The notes: generated from the letters alone by a model not told the origin. 64,000 nucleotides of DNA from Temnopleurus reevesii (GCA_036244855.1 BQKZ01000681.1:42582-106581); one strand, 5' to 3'; positions 31,598-42,949 are shown, counted from the first letter of the stretch. Made by a program: numbers and translations.

Positions 31598-33367
31598 GTA
31601 AGGCCCCGGTCACATAGGACCCCGGAAGCAACACGTTTCAATTTGACCCTTTGTTAATTCACATTTAACTTCCTCCGACCAAAGAGTCGTGTTGAATCGG
31701 GTTGCCTCCGGGGCCCTATATGTGACTGCGGGATCGGGACTTAAGAAATCATTCAAAATAGGCGGGTTTACTAATAGATGCAATTTTTTTTATTACCTCT
31801 AACGCAAAGGATGTTCTTGACAAGCCTAAAGCTCGTCCGAGGCTTGCCTGACATAGCAACAAGTAATCTGGATTCCGAGCACTGTAGTCATATCGTAGAA
31901 ACGCACATAAATTTGAATATATTAGTAAAGCCGCCTATTAGCATGGCAGAAAAAAATAAACGACTTTCATTGAGCCACTTCAGTCGCTCCGATAAAAAGT
32001 AGAATAAACCCCAACTGATGAATCAGTGGTGATTTGCACGAAATTGTCTTAGCTTTCCTCTTCTTGCTGCAACGTCTTAGTTTCTTGTATCACCCTCTTA
32101 AAATCGACAAAAACATTGAGAAGTATCTGTGATGTGACGGGATCAAGAAGTTAAGACGTCTTAGCAAGTAGAGGCTAGCTAAGACCATTTCGTGCAATTG
32201 GACCCTGGCGTCTCTAAATATCTTGGATTGACACTTAATAGATCTGCATGGACTAATAAAAACGGATGGAATATGTAAATCACATAAGACTAAAATCTAA
32301 ATCGACTAGTCAGATTATTTGCCTTATCATTCGGCTAGTTGTCAACTTCATGTACTGTTGGACAAGGTGTTTCTCATTTGTTGAATAAGATGAAAATGTA
32401 TTAATCTTAGAGGAAAAAAAATTGCCTAACAGATTAAGAAAACATTGCCCAACAGTTGGTTAGTTGATTATTTCCCCTTCACTTTTTTACAGTGAACGGA
32501 ATCTTTATATGTTCCAAATACTGGACAACTATATCCTACAGAAGTCTTTACGACCCCCATCCCTCTCTCTGTAGCGAAAATTGTTCGAGGAATATGGTTT
32601 TTTTTTAGATTGGCTAGCAAAATTATTACGTCATATTTTTACCGCTATTTTGTTAATGTTTCATTATCTGTTACAGACCCGTGTGGCTCAAAAAATCTTT
32701 CGACAATCTGGACCCTGACAAGAAATTCGTCTTAGTTAAGGATATGGCAATAGGCATGCCACCGAGTCGTTATCAATACCTACCCGACCGATCAAGTAGA
32801 TTTAAGCACTTCTTCCTCATCAGGCCTCCGGTGAAGGCATACAAGTCGTTCCGTAAGGTTATGCTGGATTTCATTCTCGCTGCTGACCCTGCGACTTTAT
32901 CCGATGGCTACAAAGTCCCTGAGAACGAAGAAACCTTTCATATCATCAACGATATTCCTCAACCGACGGAAGGAACACCATACATGTACAAAGCGATCCA
33001 TGAGCTCTGGTGCCACATCAAGGAGACGGTGGATGATGACCCGGTTATTCTTGACATCGACGAGATGCTCGAGAACCCGTCGGCGATGTTGCCACGCTTG
33101 TGCAGCGCCCTGGGGATTCCGTACACCGAGAGTCTGCTTTCCTGGGATGCTTCAACCGATGTGGTTCTGAAGTGGAAGAGCTCGTGTATGAACATCCCTG
33201 AATCACCACGCTATGCCATGTGGTTTACAAATGCTTTAAAGAGCACGTGTTTCAAAGCCTCGTCGACAACCAAATCGCTTGATGACACCACCGATGATCT
33301 GAAGGAGGTCGTAGAGAAAGAAATGCCTTTCTATAACGAAATGTACGCTCAAAGAATAACAATCTAA
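31308..33367 (+). CDS. Sulfotransferase-like gene B, two exons (right arm)
   Basis: Exon 1 is 31308-31597 and exon 2 is 32677-33367 (stop TAA). Splicing TC|GTAAGG ... TTACAG|A gives a 326-residue protein. The P-loop-like PRSVSTA sits at residues 22-28. The 3'-phosphate-binding segment reads IRPPVKAYKS, so the His of copies A and C is Pro here; Arg146 and Ser154 are kept. The C-terminus ends YAQRITI. It is the inverted duplicate of gene A, transcribed away from it, and closely similar throughout the coding exons. Its intron has gained two elements that A lacks. An enzyme using PAPS is inferred; the substrate is unknown. Confidence 0.85.
31602..31740. mobile_element. MITE-like element directly after the gene B donor
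   Basis: The ends 'gccccggtcacataggacccc' and 'ggggccctatatgtgactgcgg' are inverted; the inner 'gcaacacgtttcaatt' pairs with 'gaatcgggttgc'. Gene A lacks it at this place: there GTAAGG runs straight into 'aatcattcac'. Confidence 0.8.
31757..31942. mobile_element. 'taggcgggtttac' TIR element in gene B intron
   Basis: The ends are 'taggcgggtttactaatagatgcaa' and 'atattagtaaagccgccta'. The family core 'gaggcttgcctgacatagcaacaagtaa' is inside. Absent from the gene A intron, whose flanks join as 'attcacaattaacatgcc'. Confidence 0.85.
32030..32210. mobile_element. MITE-like element ('ggggccaattgcac' family) in gene B intron
   Basis: It has 'tttgcacgaaattgtcttagctttcctcttctt' and the inverted 'gctaagaccatttcgtgcaattggaccc'. 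Shared with gene A at 19009-19200. Confidence 0.7.
32677..33367 (+). CDS. Gene B exon 2
   Basis: A 691-base terminal exon starting CAG|ACCCGTGTGG. It holds the predicted 3'-phosphate-binding segment (with the Pro change), DPVILDIDEMLENP and the tail VVEKEMPFYNEMY followed by AQRITI. Confidence 0.85.
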
Positions 33368-33510
33368 CACGGACTTCATGTTAGGGAGATTTCAGTTTGT
33401 ATCGACGCATCCCACGTCACAGTACGTCGACCGGAAGTACAAATCAACAAGTCCATTGCTTTCGTACGCTCAGTATATAGTTGCAAATGACGTCAGACGA
33501 CGTGATAATA

Positions 33511-34027
33511 GACGGGTTTACTAATAGACGCAAATATTATGCGTACTGTATACACAAAGGTTTTTCTTGACAGCCTATAGCTTACCCGTGGCTTGCCCGA
33601 CATAGCAACAAGTAACACATGCAAACTGGATTTTAATTACAACATGGATAAACACTAAACAATAGGAATCGATCCCACGATCTCCTGATGACCAGATAGG
33701 TGTCTTACCACTAAACCACCGAGAGCCGATGGAAGTGGCGGGCTCGATTCCTATCCGAGAATGCCTGTGATTTTTTTTTTCAAATCCTCTGTAAAACAGA
33801 GTTTATCAATCTGTGTTTATCCATGTTTGGATAAGGCAAGGATTTATAAGGCAAGATTTATTTCAATTATTTATCTACCCAACACACACAAAAAAATCAT
33901 TCAACTGGATTCCAATTATTGTACATGTAGTTCTATTGTCGCTAACAAGTTTAAGGAACACCATTAACTTACTTTCGTGGCAAGAAACGTGCATAAAATT
34001 TGAATATATTATCAAACCGGCCTATTG
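33511..34027. mobile_element. 'taggcgggtttac' TIR element with tRNA-like core (right arm)
   Basis: The ends are 'tagacgggtttactaatagacgcaaat' and 'aaaccggccta'. In inverse orientation it holds the same tRNA-like segment as 17346-17407 (33672-33733 on the minus strand). It has an extra 'aacagagtttatcaatctgtg' stretch and a 'tggattccaattattgtac' insertion relative to the left copy. Confidence 0.75.
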
Positions 34028-34734
34028 GACACGATCATCTGTAGATACAGGAGAAATAGGCCTATCACATGAGCGGAAATGAAGACTGGAAATTACGCCT
34101 GGCTGGTGATGGGTTTTTGGAGAAGTCCAGTTGAGGACTCTGTGTTCTACCTAGCACCCGCCTCTGCACATATCATTGCCCTGAACACAAAGGGACTATA
34201 ACACTCAAGCACAGAGTCTCGCATACCCCTCGATCAGAGTGGTATGTGAGACTCTGTGGTTGAGTGTTGTAGTATTTGTTGTAGTAGTTGCTGTGGCAAA
34301 AGCATGAACCAGTACCATGAATACATAAGGCCTTATCACCCAATTTATTAAAGAAAAGTCAACCCCGAATATTGGGAACAAACTAAAAAAAAATATACGA
34401 TATCAACAAAAATTAAATCATCAACATGAAGAAATATGGTGAAAATCAATTGCAAGTGCAATCTATTCATTTGAAAATTGTAGTTGGAAACAAATCAAAT
34501 TAATGAATAAATTATGCTGCATATTAAAATATATCATTTCTTTGGGTATAACGATGTGTGAATTTTTGGTCAAAAGTGTTTCATCGTCATGTTTCAGCTA
34601 GATCACTTGGGTTTCGTGCGAAAAATATTGAAGATTTAGGGGGTGTTACCATTCATCGCGAATCAACTACAATTTGGTTGCAAATGGGAGCGCGTGAAGT
34701 GCATGATAGTTTGGCTGTCTTAACAAGAGAAAAG

Positions 34735-34789
34735 AGAGAGATAGAGACAGAGAGAGAGAGAGATAGAGAAAGAGAGAGAGAGAGAGGGG

Positions 34790-34823
<34 letters not shown>

Positions 34824-34845
34824 GTGAGAGAGAGAGAAAGTTTTA
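34735..34845 (+). repeat. (GA)n microsatellite
   Basis: Long interrupted GA tract, expanded relative to its left-arm partner at 16184-16239. Confidence 0.95.
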
Positions 34846-34901
34846 CGGCACGTATAATTCAAAATGAAATGTTTACGAAAGGGAAACAAGAGAGGAAGAT
34901 T

Positions 34902-35532
34902 AAAGCCAGGCTGACACTTGCAAGACTTTTGGCCACAACTTTGTCGTGGCAAATCGTGCCATTTTGGTGCGCGAACTGGGAGGCTTCCACACTGTTCATG
35001 ACTAGATCACGCATCGTTCACGTTGGGTTCACGACGAGTTCTCGAATAACTCACAAATGCGTGCCCTTCGATGTCCACATTGACATGAATTGGAACGACG
35101 AATTTACGTATAGCTAACGCACAGTTTTCGCATAGTTCACGCACTTCCCGCATTGGCACGACGAGTTTGCGCAATGCGGACGGAATTGTGATCCTGCTGT
35201 GTCTTCGGGATAACATCGACGCTAGATATGGATGACTGAGGGCTATTTCTGGCAGTTTGTGACAGTCGTGGCATAGTGCATACTGTCATCCACTGGCAAG
35301 CGTCATCTCGCATCGTTCCATGAGGTCACGAACAGTTTGCGAATTGTTCACCACCCGGTCTCGAAATTTTGTCGTGATCAAAATTTCAACATTTAAAATT
35401 TTTCGTACCGACACGGCATCTAGTCACGACGAGTTTACGCACAATTAACGCCAGTTTACGACTCGTTTGCGCACTGGCACGACTAGATGCCAATGCGTGC
35501 CGAAAAATCGTGCAAGTGTCAGTCTGGCATAA
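34902..35532. mobile_element. MITE-like element ('gccagactgacacttgca' family)
   Basis: The TIRs are 'gccaggctgacacttgcaagactttt' and 'aaaaatcgtgcaagtgtcagtctggc'. The inside is made of 'gcacgacgagtttgcgcaa' type repeats in both orientations. The outer boundary of the large inverted repeat falls inside this element, as only its first ~100 bases match the left arm (16010-16110). Confidence 0.75.
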
Positions 35533-35559
35533 ACGACCTTTAACGTCATCGTCAAAAAG

Positions 35560-35745
35560 ACGCGACCAGGGTAGTTTGAAAGCACAAACCCTAGACTTTC
35601 GGTGTGTGCGCCGAGCATGATACAGGGTATGCATTGTGTGACTACATGTCATCACACACATACAGCATTGCTCTGCAGGCACACAATGCATGCCCTGTAT
35701 GCGCACAACGAAACCAAAGGGTCTGTTCTAGCAGACTACGACCAG
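35560..35745. mobile_element. Fold-back element
   Basis: 'gtagtttgaaagcacaaaccctagactttcgg' is answered by 'gaaaccaaagggtctgttctagcagactac', and 'gatacagggtatgcattgtgtg' by 'cacacaatgcatgccctgtat'. It resembles the interior of the 19891/31012 family. Confidence 0.65.
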
Positions 35746-36180
35746 GGCTGGAACCTGCAGCGCTGGAACCAACCCAAGTCAATTAAAGACTGTCCCAAAC
35801 ATCTTGATTTCATGAGTAGGCCTACACCACGACGTCCCTCCATTATGTCCATGAAGCCCGAACAAATACTCAGGAGCAGACAAAGTTTTACTGAATGAAA
35901 AGATGATTCGTTAACATAAATCGCAACGCTTGTGCAACACTTCTGTACGTATACTAAAGTTCCATCACAATCAGTGACAACAAACTTTTAGGGGTTATGA
36001 ATGGCACAAAATATTATCACTTATGGGAGCATCGAACTTTTGATGACTGCATCGCATTCGGGACAACGAACTTTTTATATCGGGCGAGGGATGGGACAAC
36101 TACGTTTCGTCACATGATTAGCTCTTGACCAATCGCACGGTGAGATTCTAATTAAAGTGAACTATTAAATGTAAAATAAT
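35746..36180. other. Intergenic stretch, no feature seen
   Basis: No coding similarity or repeat structure recognised. Confidence 0.4.
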
Positions 36181-36184
36181 CCCA

Positions 36185-36408
36185 ATAGGCGGGTTTACTT
36201 ATGTATTCAAATTTATGTGCGTTTAACTTAGTTACGTGGTATTCCATAGACCGGTTGATAACAATAAGACCACAATACTTGGAATCCAGTTTGCATACAT
36301 TACTTGTTGCTATGTCGGGCAAGCTTCGGGCAAGCTTTCGAGTTGTCAAGAACAACCTTTATGTAAGAGGTATGCATACAATTTGCAACTATTAGTAAAC
36401 CCGCCTAT
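36185..36408. mobile_element. Complete 'taggcgggtttac' TIR element
   Basis: The ends 'taggcgggtttacttatgtattcaaattta' and 'actattagtaaacccgccta' are inverted. The core is 'gaatccagtttgcatacattacttgttgctatgtcgggcaagc'. One of the best preserved copies, with no coding capacity. Confidence 0.9.
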
Positions 36409-36545
36409 TGAGATGATAATTAAATTAAGTACGAGGTAGTTTCTTTCTTCTTTTTAAAAAATTTCGATGTAGCTTTATGTTTGTCGGCAACATTTTCACA
36501 TTTCTGAATAATTATGCAAAAGCTGCAAAATTAGATCTATCTTAT

Positions 36546-36670
36546 GTGGCCTGTAACATAAAAAAGATGCGATTAATTAAAAACTAGTCGTATCTTTGTG
36601 ATACATGATTCACCAAAGACTTACGATTAATTTTCATCGTAAGTTCTGTTGCATCGTTTATATGGCCCTG
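36546..36670. mobile_element. MITE-like repeat ('ggggcctgtaacat' family)
   Basis: 'ggcctgtaacataaaaaagatgcgattaa' and 'gttgcatcgtttatatggccc' are inverted; the interior folds at 'cttacgattaattttcatcgtaag'. Confidence 0.75.
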
Positions 36671-36984
36671 GTCGGACTTATATATGTTTAATATATCAAA
36701 GCCCAACGTATGACCATCTTTGTGAATCCAGTGACTAACTTCGTGTTAATCCAGCAATCCGTGAATATGAAACAGTCGCTTGACTAACATAGCGATAGTA
36801 ACGCATGCTGGACTAGGTCACGTCACACCAAACAAGGCACGACATAACGGCAGATATACGGTACGGCATTAACGCGATGTCTACATTATTTGGTTGGCCA
36901 ATTATTGTTAAACATCATTTGCACGGATTGGCGTATATACTGGCCAATAACGACCTATATTACATACAGTAAATACCGTAGCAT

Positions 36985-37110
36985 GCTTGGGGCCTGTAAC
37001 ATTAAAGAGATACGATAAATCTTGCAATTAATGGCATCTCTTTGGTACACATTTTGCCATAGACTTACGATTAATATCTATCGTAAGTTTAATTGCATCT
37101 AATTAAGGGC
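36985..37110. mobile_element. MITE-like repeat ('ggggcctgtaacat' family)
   Basis: 'ggggcctgtaacattaaagagatacgat' and 'attgcatctaattaagggcc' form inverted ends; the interior has 'cttacgattaatatctatcgtaag'. Confidence 0.75.
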
Positions 37111-38330
37111 CATAACTCCCGGTGACCGTCTAGACTTACCCAATGCTCAAACTTTATACCCCCAAATAAATGAATAAATGAATTAAAAATAAATAGAGGG
37201 ACAAGAAGGAAAGAATATGCAAACAAAAAAAGAGAAAATCAAAGCAAAAATGACAAAGAATCCACGTCATTACCAATGATGTTTCATTCATGATTCCAAT
37301 AATTTCTCTGACCAATGTATTTATTTGAATGTTCAGTATCAATATTTGCGATTAAAGGTCGCTCTTGAGGAGAACCAGAGTCTGCATAATTATTTGCCGT
37401 AAACTGATTAAAAAATCATAATGCATGTTTACATTCAGGAGAAGAGACCAACTACAGTGTAAGGGGAAGTCGTCGTTTGTAAAAGTTTGTAAGTATAATT
37501 TCTGTTTCCCTTGCAGGCGGTGTGTTTGTGTGTGTGTGTGGGGGGGGGGGGGTGAGAGCCCTCTGTAGAAAATTGGGGGACGAATGTAAAAGTGTGACAA
37601 AAACCAACGAAAATCTATTACAGCTCGCCGGAGTAATGGAAATATATAAGCTTTTAACGTTTTTGCTTGTTACAAAAAAATGTTCAAATAGATAAAAAGT
37701 ATCATATACACTTTGGTATTCTTGTACCCTCAATACAATGCATTGTTTCATTTGCAGGTGAACCCTGCTATCAAAATAATTGAACTAATAAAACAATATC
37801 ATAAAAAACTCATGCACTCTATTTCCGTAAAATTAAGTCGAATGCCAATTTGATAAATTTTCAATTTTGATTTTGATAATCATGATTTCAGATTCAGATT
37901 CAGATATTTTTCTTTTTCACTAAAATCATAACAATTACAATTTAACATAAACTTGCTAGGTCGATAAAAGGGGGTGCAGAATTTGGAGACCGGGGTAGGG
38001 GGCTCGACCAATATGAAATTTTGCGCCCCCCCCCCATCTTCGTGGAAATGACAAGCCCCTTCCCCACCCCCAAATAAAAGTCATCAGCTCAACTTTGACG
38101 CCCCTCTCAACAAGTTGTGGGCTCCGCGTGCTGACGAGGCTGTCAACAAGCAAAAAAAAAACAAAAAAAAAAAAATGACGATGAAATTCTGAAGAGCAAA
38201 ATTTTGCGCCCCTTCAACAATGTTGGCGCCCATTTTACCTCAAATTTGGCGCATGATTAAGAGATACTCTTCAGGAATGTGGGTTAAGTATCTTCCTAAT
38301 ATAGCCAATTACTTCTGGGGATATTTCTAT
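37111..38330. other. Intergenic stretch with low-complexity tracts
   Basis: A G run with GT repeats at 37518-37552 and a C run at 38026-38036. The 'attaaaggtcgctcttga' motif near 37353 is a dispersed repeat. 'ctctatttccgtaaaattaagtcgaatgcc' (37820) also occurs near 8186. No gene recognised. Confidence 0.45.
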
Positions 38331-38332
38331 AG

Positions 38333-38632
38333 GCGCCGTGATGTGGTGATCGTGGCTCACGCCTTTCAACTAGAGGGTAGTAGGTTCGAATCCTACCCAT
38401 GGCGTCAATTTCCTTCAGCAAGAAATTTATCCACATTGAGCTGCACTCAACCCAGGTGAGGTGAATGGGTACCTGGCAGGAATATTTATTCTTTGAAATG
38501 CCAGGTGTGCCGTGAATGGCTGCCGGGCTAAAGCCAGGGTAATAATAATGTAAAGCGCCCTGAGCATGCACTCGGCAGAGTGGATAAGTGCGCAATATAA
38601 ATTGCATCTATCATTATTATTCTTATTATAGG
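38333..38632 (+). mobile_element. Full-length tRNA-derived SINE
   Basis: The head 'gtggtgatcgtggctcacgcc ... gtaggttcgaatcctacccatggcg' contains A-box- and B-box-like promoter elements of a tRNA. The body is 'tcaatttccttcagcaagaaatttatccac ... ctgcactcaacccaggtgag' and 'atgggtacctggcagga'. The tail is 'ataaattgcatctatcattattattcttatta'. A slightly different subfamily from the copies at 11966 and 55926. Confidence 0.9.
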
Positions 38633-38639
38633 GACATTC

Positions 38640-39985
38640 TATATAACTTCCAGTGTGACATTGGTTCTGCAGCTACTTGAAGTTGCAATGTTTCATGTAC
38701 GTTTCTAACCGTGTGCCAACTTACGATGTCCTTAATTTCATCGCTGATCCAAACAAATGCAATATATTTGACCAATCCGATATTTGCGATTAAAGGTCGC
38801 ATTTGATATTTATCAATGGTCCTAGTGTCGGTCAGAGACAGCACATAAACTTTGCTTGAACTGGGATAGTGCGATCAACATTCATGAGATTAAGAAGCAC
38901 TGCGACGACTAGTACGAGTTAGGAATACTTCGTTTGTAAAAAGACTTTTATCCTTTTAGTAAGTATATAAATGTGATTTTTTGCTCCTACGCAACCAATA
39001 ATACTGTTTTCTCATTAGCATGTGCAATTAGATGACTAATGGACGCAGAGCTGTCTAAAATTTGCGGTAAACATACAGACCGGATTTTTTTCAATTTGTG
39101 TTTTTACTTTTTACTTTAGACTTGTTTCCATGACAGTAAAATGCTCATAAGCCACCGTGTTCACATATGTTTGTATGAATCATAATCAGAATGGTGATGT
39201 CCATATCTTCTTTTTTAAAATAAAAATGCAGTCTGCACTCTTAAAAAGGTTAGGAAAAATTACCCAACACTGGATTTTAATCATCGCACACAATTTGTCA
39301 AAGTGTGTCGAACTAAAGATTGGAATTGCACATTCTGGCTACAAGTTGAATATACTTGACACACATTTTGGTTTGATTTGATTTTATTTGATTATATTTT
39401 ATTTCTGCGTTCGAATGAATGATTTACAATAAAAACATTTAACATAAATACATAAATAAATAAATATGCCAATCTTCTACTGGAAAGGCAAAATTCAACC
39501 ATACATTAGGCCTAGACATATTTTCAACCAATATTTGTGTAGACAGTGTGTGGGTAAAACTTTTGCCCAACGTTTGAAGAGTGTGTATTGTGACAATAAC
39601 TTTTATTTTCAATAAATTTTATCAATTTTGTTCAAAATATAATTCAATACTTGTTTCCTACTGTGAATGAGTTCGCGCGCTAACCCACTGTACCTCACAC
39701 TTTGTCCCGTTGCAAGTGAATTCATTTGAAGGGTGAAAATCTCCATCTTTAACAGTGTTGCCTATTTTACTAGCGGCTGCACCCCTCAGGGTGCAAAATT
39801 GCACTCTAATATTTGAGTGTGTACGGTCATAATTTGGGCAAAATTGGTCGAAATGTGCGTGGTTTTATGACAGCACATCTATACCTTAATACCATCATGA
39901 CCACGGGAGTCACAAGGGAACTAATTATTCTGGTAAAAGACTAGTTCGATGTCATAAGAGTGTTTCTTGATTTATTTATCAATCC
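38640..39985. other. Upstream region of gene C, no exon firmly seen
   Basis: Contains another 'attaaaggtcgcatttga' dispersed motif (38785) and (AAAT)n at 39448-39465. A first non-coding exon of gene C may lie here. Confidence 0.4.
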
Positions 39986-40000
39986 AGGAAATCAGCAAAG

Positions 40001-40290
40001 ATGTCTGCGAATGGAACCTCCGACGATCACCAGAAGAACCCACGGGTGATCATGTGGTGTGTGCCGAGGTCGGTGTCGACAGCGATGACCAAATGCATGA
40101 GCTTCGTCGACGGCGCCGAAGTCTGGCTCGAACCGTACGTCATCTCGAAGGCCGCACGTGACATCCACGCGCTCTTTCATCCAAAGAGCGACTTCCCACT
40201 TGATGTCGAGGGCAACGAGGAGGTGTACGCTGAGGCGGCTAAGAACATGACGCTGGCTGCGAGTGACGGCTACAAGATTGAATTCTTATC
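40001..40290 (+). CDS. Gene C exon 1
   Basis: 290 bases, ATG to donor. A second possible donor (GTAAAG at 40295) would add Y plus one codon base and shift the frame at the exon 2 join, so the first GT is preferred. It matches the join used in A and B. Confidence 0.85.
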
Positions 40291-41886
40291 GTACGTAAAG
40301 TCCGACTCACACCTTTGCGTTTTTAGCCTGTATCGGCCGAGCCCTTTTGGATTAAAAAAACCCACCCCCTTTATTCTTAAGTACATAGGTCATACGGTGG
40401 ACAGACGTTCGGCGTACGCTCCTTGAGCGCAAGCTGATAACGTCTGATCAGCGCGTATACTGTGAGTTCAGGGAGCATTTTAACTTTCAAAAGCACTAAT
40501 CCGAAGCAGGCGAAAACGCAAAGGTGTTAGTCGGCCTTGAGAAATTACTTTGAACATGCCCCCAAAATTGAAAAATTAAATTTACATTTCAACCTTTCAC
40601 AAGAAAATGATTAAACATTTTCTGATTCTGTAATAAAACGCGATAGATGCTATATGTTTTTTTTTATGAAAAAGAAAATGGACAAAACAAACAACTATCA
40701 TTTCCACCTTTCACAAGAAAATAAGGACACCATTTCTGATTCTGTAATAAAACACGACAGATGCTTTACGGTTTTGGTTTTGCTTCGTTTTGAGCTTTTT
40801 CAGAGCAGCGTAAAAAAGGGATCTTGTTTTGTCTAATGAATCACGAATTTGTATGCAATGAAATAAGAGTTGCATGGTTGTCCACATTTTTTGTATTGAT
40901 TTTTATTTCATCCCTTTCTTGACATGTACACTCTCCGGAAAAAAAAGAGGTTTAAAAAAAGCCGAAAGAGTTGGCTATCCGTTTTCATTTTCTAAGGGTC
41001 GGGTATACTTGTATTCGTAGTCTGTAGAGAAAAAGTATTAAAGGTGTCTTCTAGAAAACTTATAGAACATAGATTTTTATATGAATAATTGTCGTTAGGA
41101 ATAGTGGTCCCTAAATGTTCGCGGACCTGCGAAGAGCTCTATAATCAGCAAGTTATATTTCATACCATTTGTCGTCGTTTTTTCCTTTTTGATAGACCCG
41201 TGTGGCTGAAGAAATCTTTCGACAATCTAGACCCTGACAAGAAATTCGTGTTCGTGAAGGATATGGCAGTGGGCATGCCACCGAGTCGTTATCAATACCT
41301 ACCCGACCGATCGAGTGGATTTAAGCACTTCTTCCTCATCAGGCATCCGGTAAAGGCATACAAGTCTTACCGCAAGAATATCCTCGAGGCTATTCTCACC
41401 GCCGAACCTGGGACCTTACCCAAAGGCTTCAAGGTTCCGGACAACCCTGAGACCTTTCACATGATCAACGATATACCCCCACCGACTGAAGGTACGCCCT
41501 ACTTTTTCAAAGCAATCCATGAGCTCTGGAGTCACATTAAGGAGACGGTGGATGATGACCCGGTTATTCTTGACATCGATGAGATGTTGGAGAACCCGGC
41601 GGCGATGTTGCCACGCTTGTGCAGCGCTCTGGGGATCCCGTACACCGAGAGTCTTCTTTCCTGGGATGGTTCGACCGATGTGGTTCTGAAGTGGAAGAGC
41701 TCATGTATGAACATCCCTGAATCACCACGCTATGCCATGTGGTTCACCAATGCTTTCAAGAGCACGTGTTTCAAAGCCTCATCAACCACCAACTTACTTG
41801 ACGACACCACCGATGATCTGAAGGAGGTCGTAGAGAAAGAGATGCCTTTCTATAACGAAATGTATAATCTAAGAGTAACGATCTGA
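40001..41886 (+). CDS. Sulfotransferase-like gene C, two exons
   Basis: Exon 1 is 40001-40290 (donor GTACGTAAAG) and exon 2 is 41196-41886 (acceptor GATAG, stop TGA), encoding 326 residues. PRSVSTA sits at residues 22-28 and IRHPVKAYKS carries Arg146 and Ser154. Compared with A and B, the middle of exon 2 is the most diverged (YRKNILEAILTAEPGTL, FKVPDNPETFHMIND) while the last third is nearly identical. C lies outside the inverted repeat, so it represents an older or separate duplication. A pyrimidine-rich stretch ending ATCCAG at 39987 precedes the ATG by 13 bases and looks like a 3' splice site, implying an upstream non-coding exon. Confidence 0.85.
40300..40536. mobile_element. MITE-like element just after the gene C donor
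   Basis: The TIRs are 'gtccgactcacacctttgcgtttt' and 'aaaacgcaaaggtgttagtcggcc'. The interior shares 'cggtggacagacgttcggcgtacgctccttgagcgcaagc' with the elements at 20708 and 30247. Confidence 0.8.
41196..41886 (+). CDS. Gene C exon 2
   Basis: 691 bases, same phase and length as gene B exon 2. Ends YNLRVTI. Confidence 0.85.
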
Positions 41887-41954
41887 TGAGAGTAAAATGA
41901 TAAAAATGATAGTACTCGGGGTATAAATTCTGATAATGTCATCAATATGCGTAC

Positions 41955-42060
41955 AGGGTGTGTTCAATCGTGTTGCTTCCGGGGGCCCCAGTCACATAGC
42001 ATCCCAGAAGCAACACTATTGAACACGTCTCTTTGTTCAGTTCCCAGCTGACAACTATCT
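41955..42060. mobile_element. Partial MITE-like element ('ccccagtcacatag' family)
   Basis: Contains 'gtgttcaatcgtgttgcttccggg' next to 'gccccagtcacatagcatcccagaagcaacac'. The two halves are joined in an unusual order, as if two elements were truncated head to tail. Confidence 0.55.
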
Positions 42061-42329
42061 AGTTATTTCTAACTAGTTTGTTTTAAGAGTGTGTATACAA
42101 ATTTAATTTTGTTATGTTAGATCGATAGCAAACATACATCTTAAAGTATTAAATGATTTAGTTTGCATTTAAAAATTATAGATATGTAAAATACATTTCC
42201 ATTTAGCAAAACGCTCGTTACCGTTTTTAGAAAAATAGGAAAGGGATTCAAGTTTTTTTTTTTATAATATCAAAGAAATTATCTCCCCCTTTCATCAATA
42301 TTTGAAGAGCTAATTTTGTATTTATTGTC

Positions 42330-42850
42330 AAAAACTTTCTTTCTGTGCAACGAGATCACGAATGTGTGCGCATCTGTGTCCACGTTGAACTAGCAAAAGA
42401 AGGTTCACATATAGCTTACGATAGTTTGCACATAGTTTGCGCACTTCCCGCATTTGCACGACGGGTTTCCGCAATTCGGACGGTGTCGTTACCCTGCTGT
42501 GTCTCCGGGATAACATCTACACATGATATGGGTAACTAAAAGGGTGTTTGTGGCAGTTCGTATCAGTCGCGGCATGACTCGCACTTCCACTCATTGGTAC
42601 GCATCATCCCGCATCGTCCCGACGAGTTCACGAACAGTTTGCGCATTGTTCACGACCCGGTCGCGAAATTTTGTCGTGATCAAAATTTTGAACATTTCAA
42701 CATTCTCGTCCCGACATGGCAGTCACGACGAGTTTGCGCACACTTCACGCCCGGCAGTTCACGACTAGTTTTGCGCACTGGCACGACACGACTCGAGTCG
42801 TGCTACTAGTGCATGCCACAAAATCGTGCAAGCGTCAATCTGGCATATGT
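42330..42850. mobile_element. MITE-like element ('gccagactgacacttgca' family)
   Basis: The right end 'aaaatcgtgcaagcgtcaatctggca' is recognisable; the left end near 42330 is decayed. The interior has 'gcacgacgggtttccgcaattcggacggtgtcgt' and 'gtcacgacgagtttgcgcac' type units. Confidence 0.6.
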
Positions 42851-42949
42851 CTTGATGAAATTACTTGAAATTTGATGTGTGTTATAGATATTGGCTCCAT
42901 GTGTGTTGAATAGTAATGAATTTCAATGAGTAATTGTCAAAAGCTTCAC

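Larger units (their letters stand above)
25910..35005. repeat. Right arm of the ~19-kb imperfect inverted repeat
   Basis: Reverse-complement partner of 16010-23300. The arm is about 1.8 kb longer, chiefly from the 1-kb TIR element at 26006-27012, expansion of the fold-back repeat cluster (28100-29950) and two elements in the gene B intron. Confidence 0.9.

Noticed and set aside
35386..35898. Open frames of about 100 codons on both strands
   Set aside because: They lie in MITE-like inverted repeats, and the translations show no domain.
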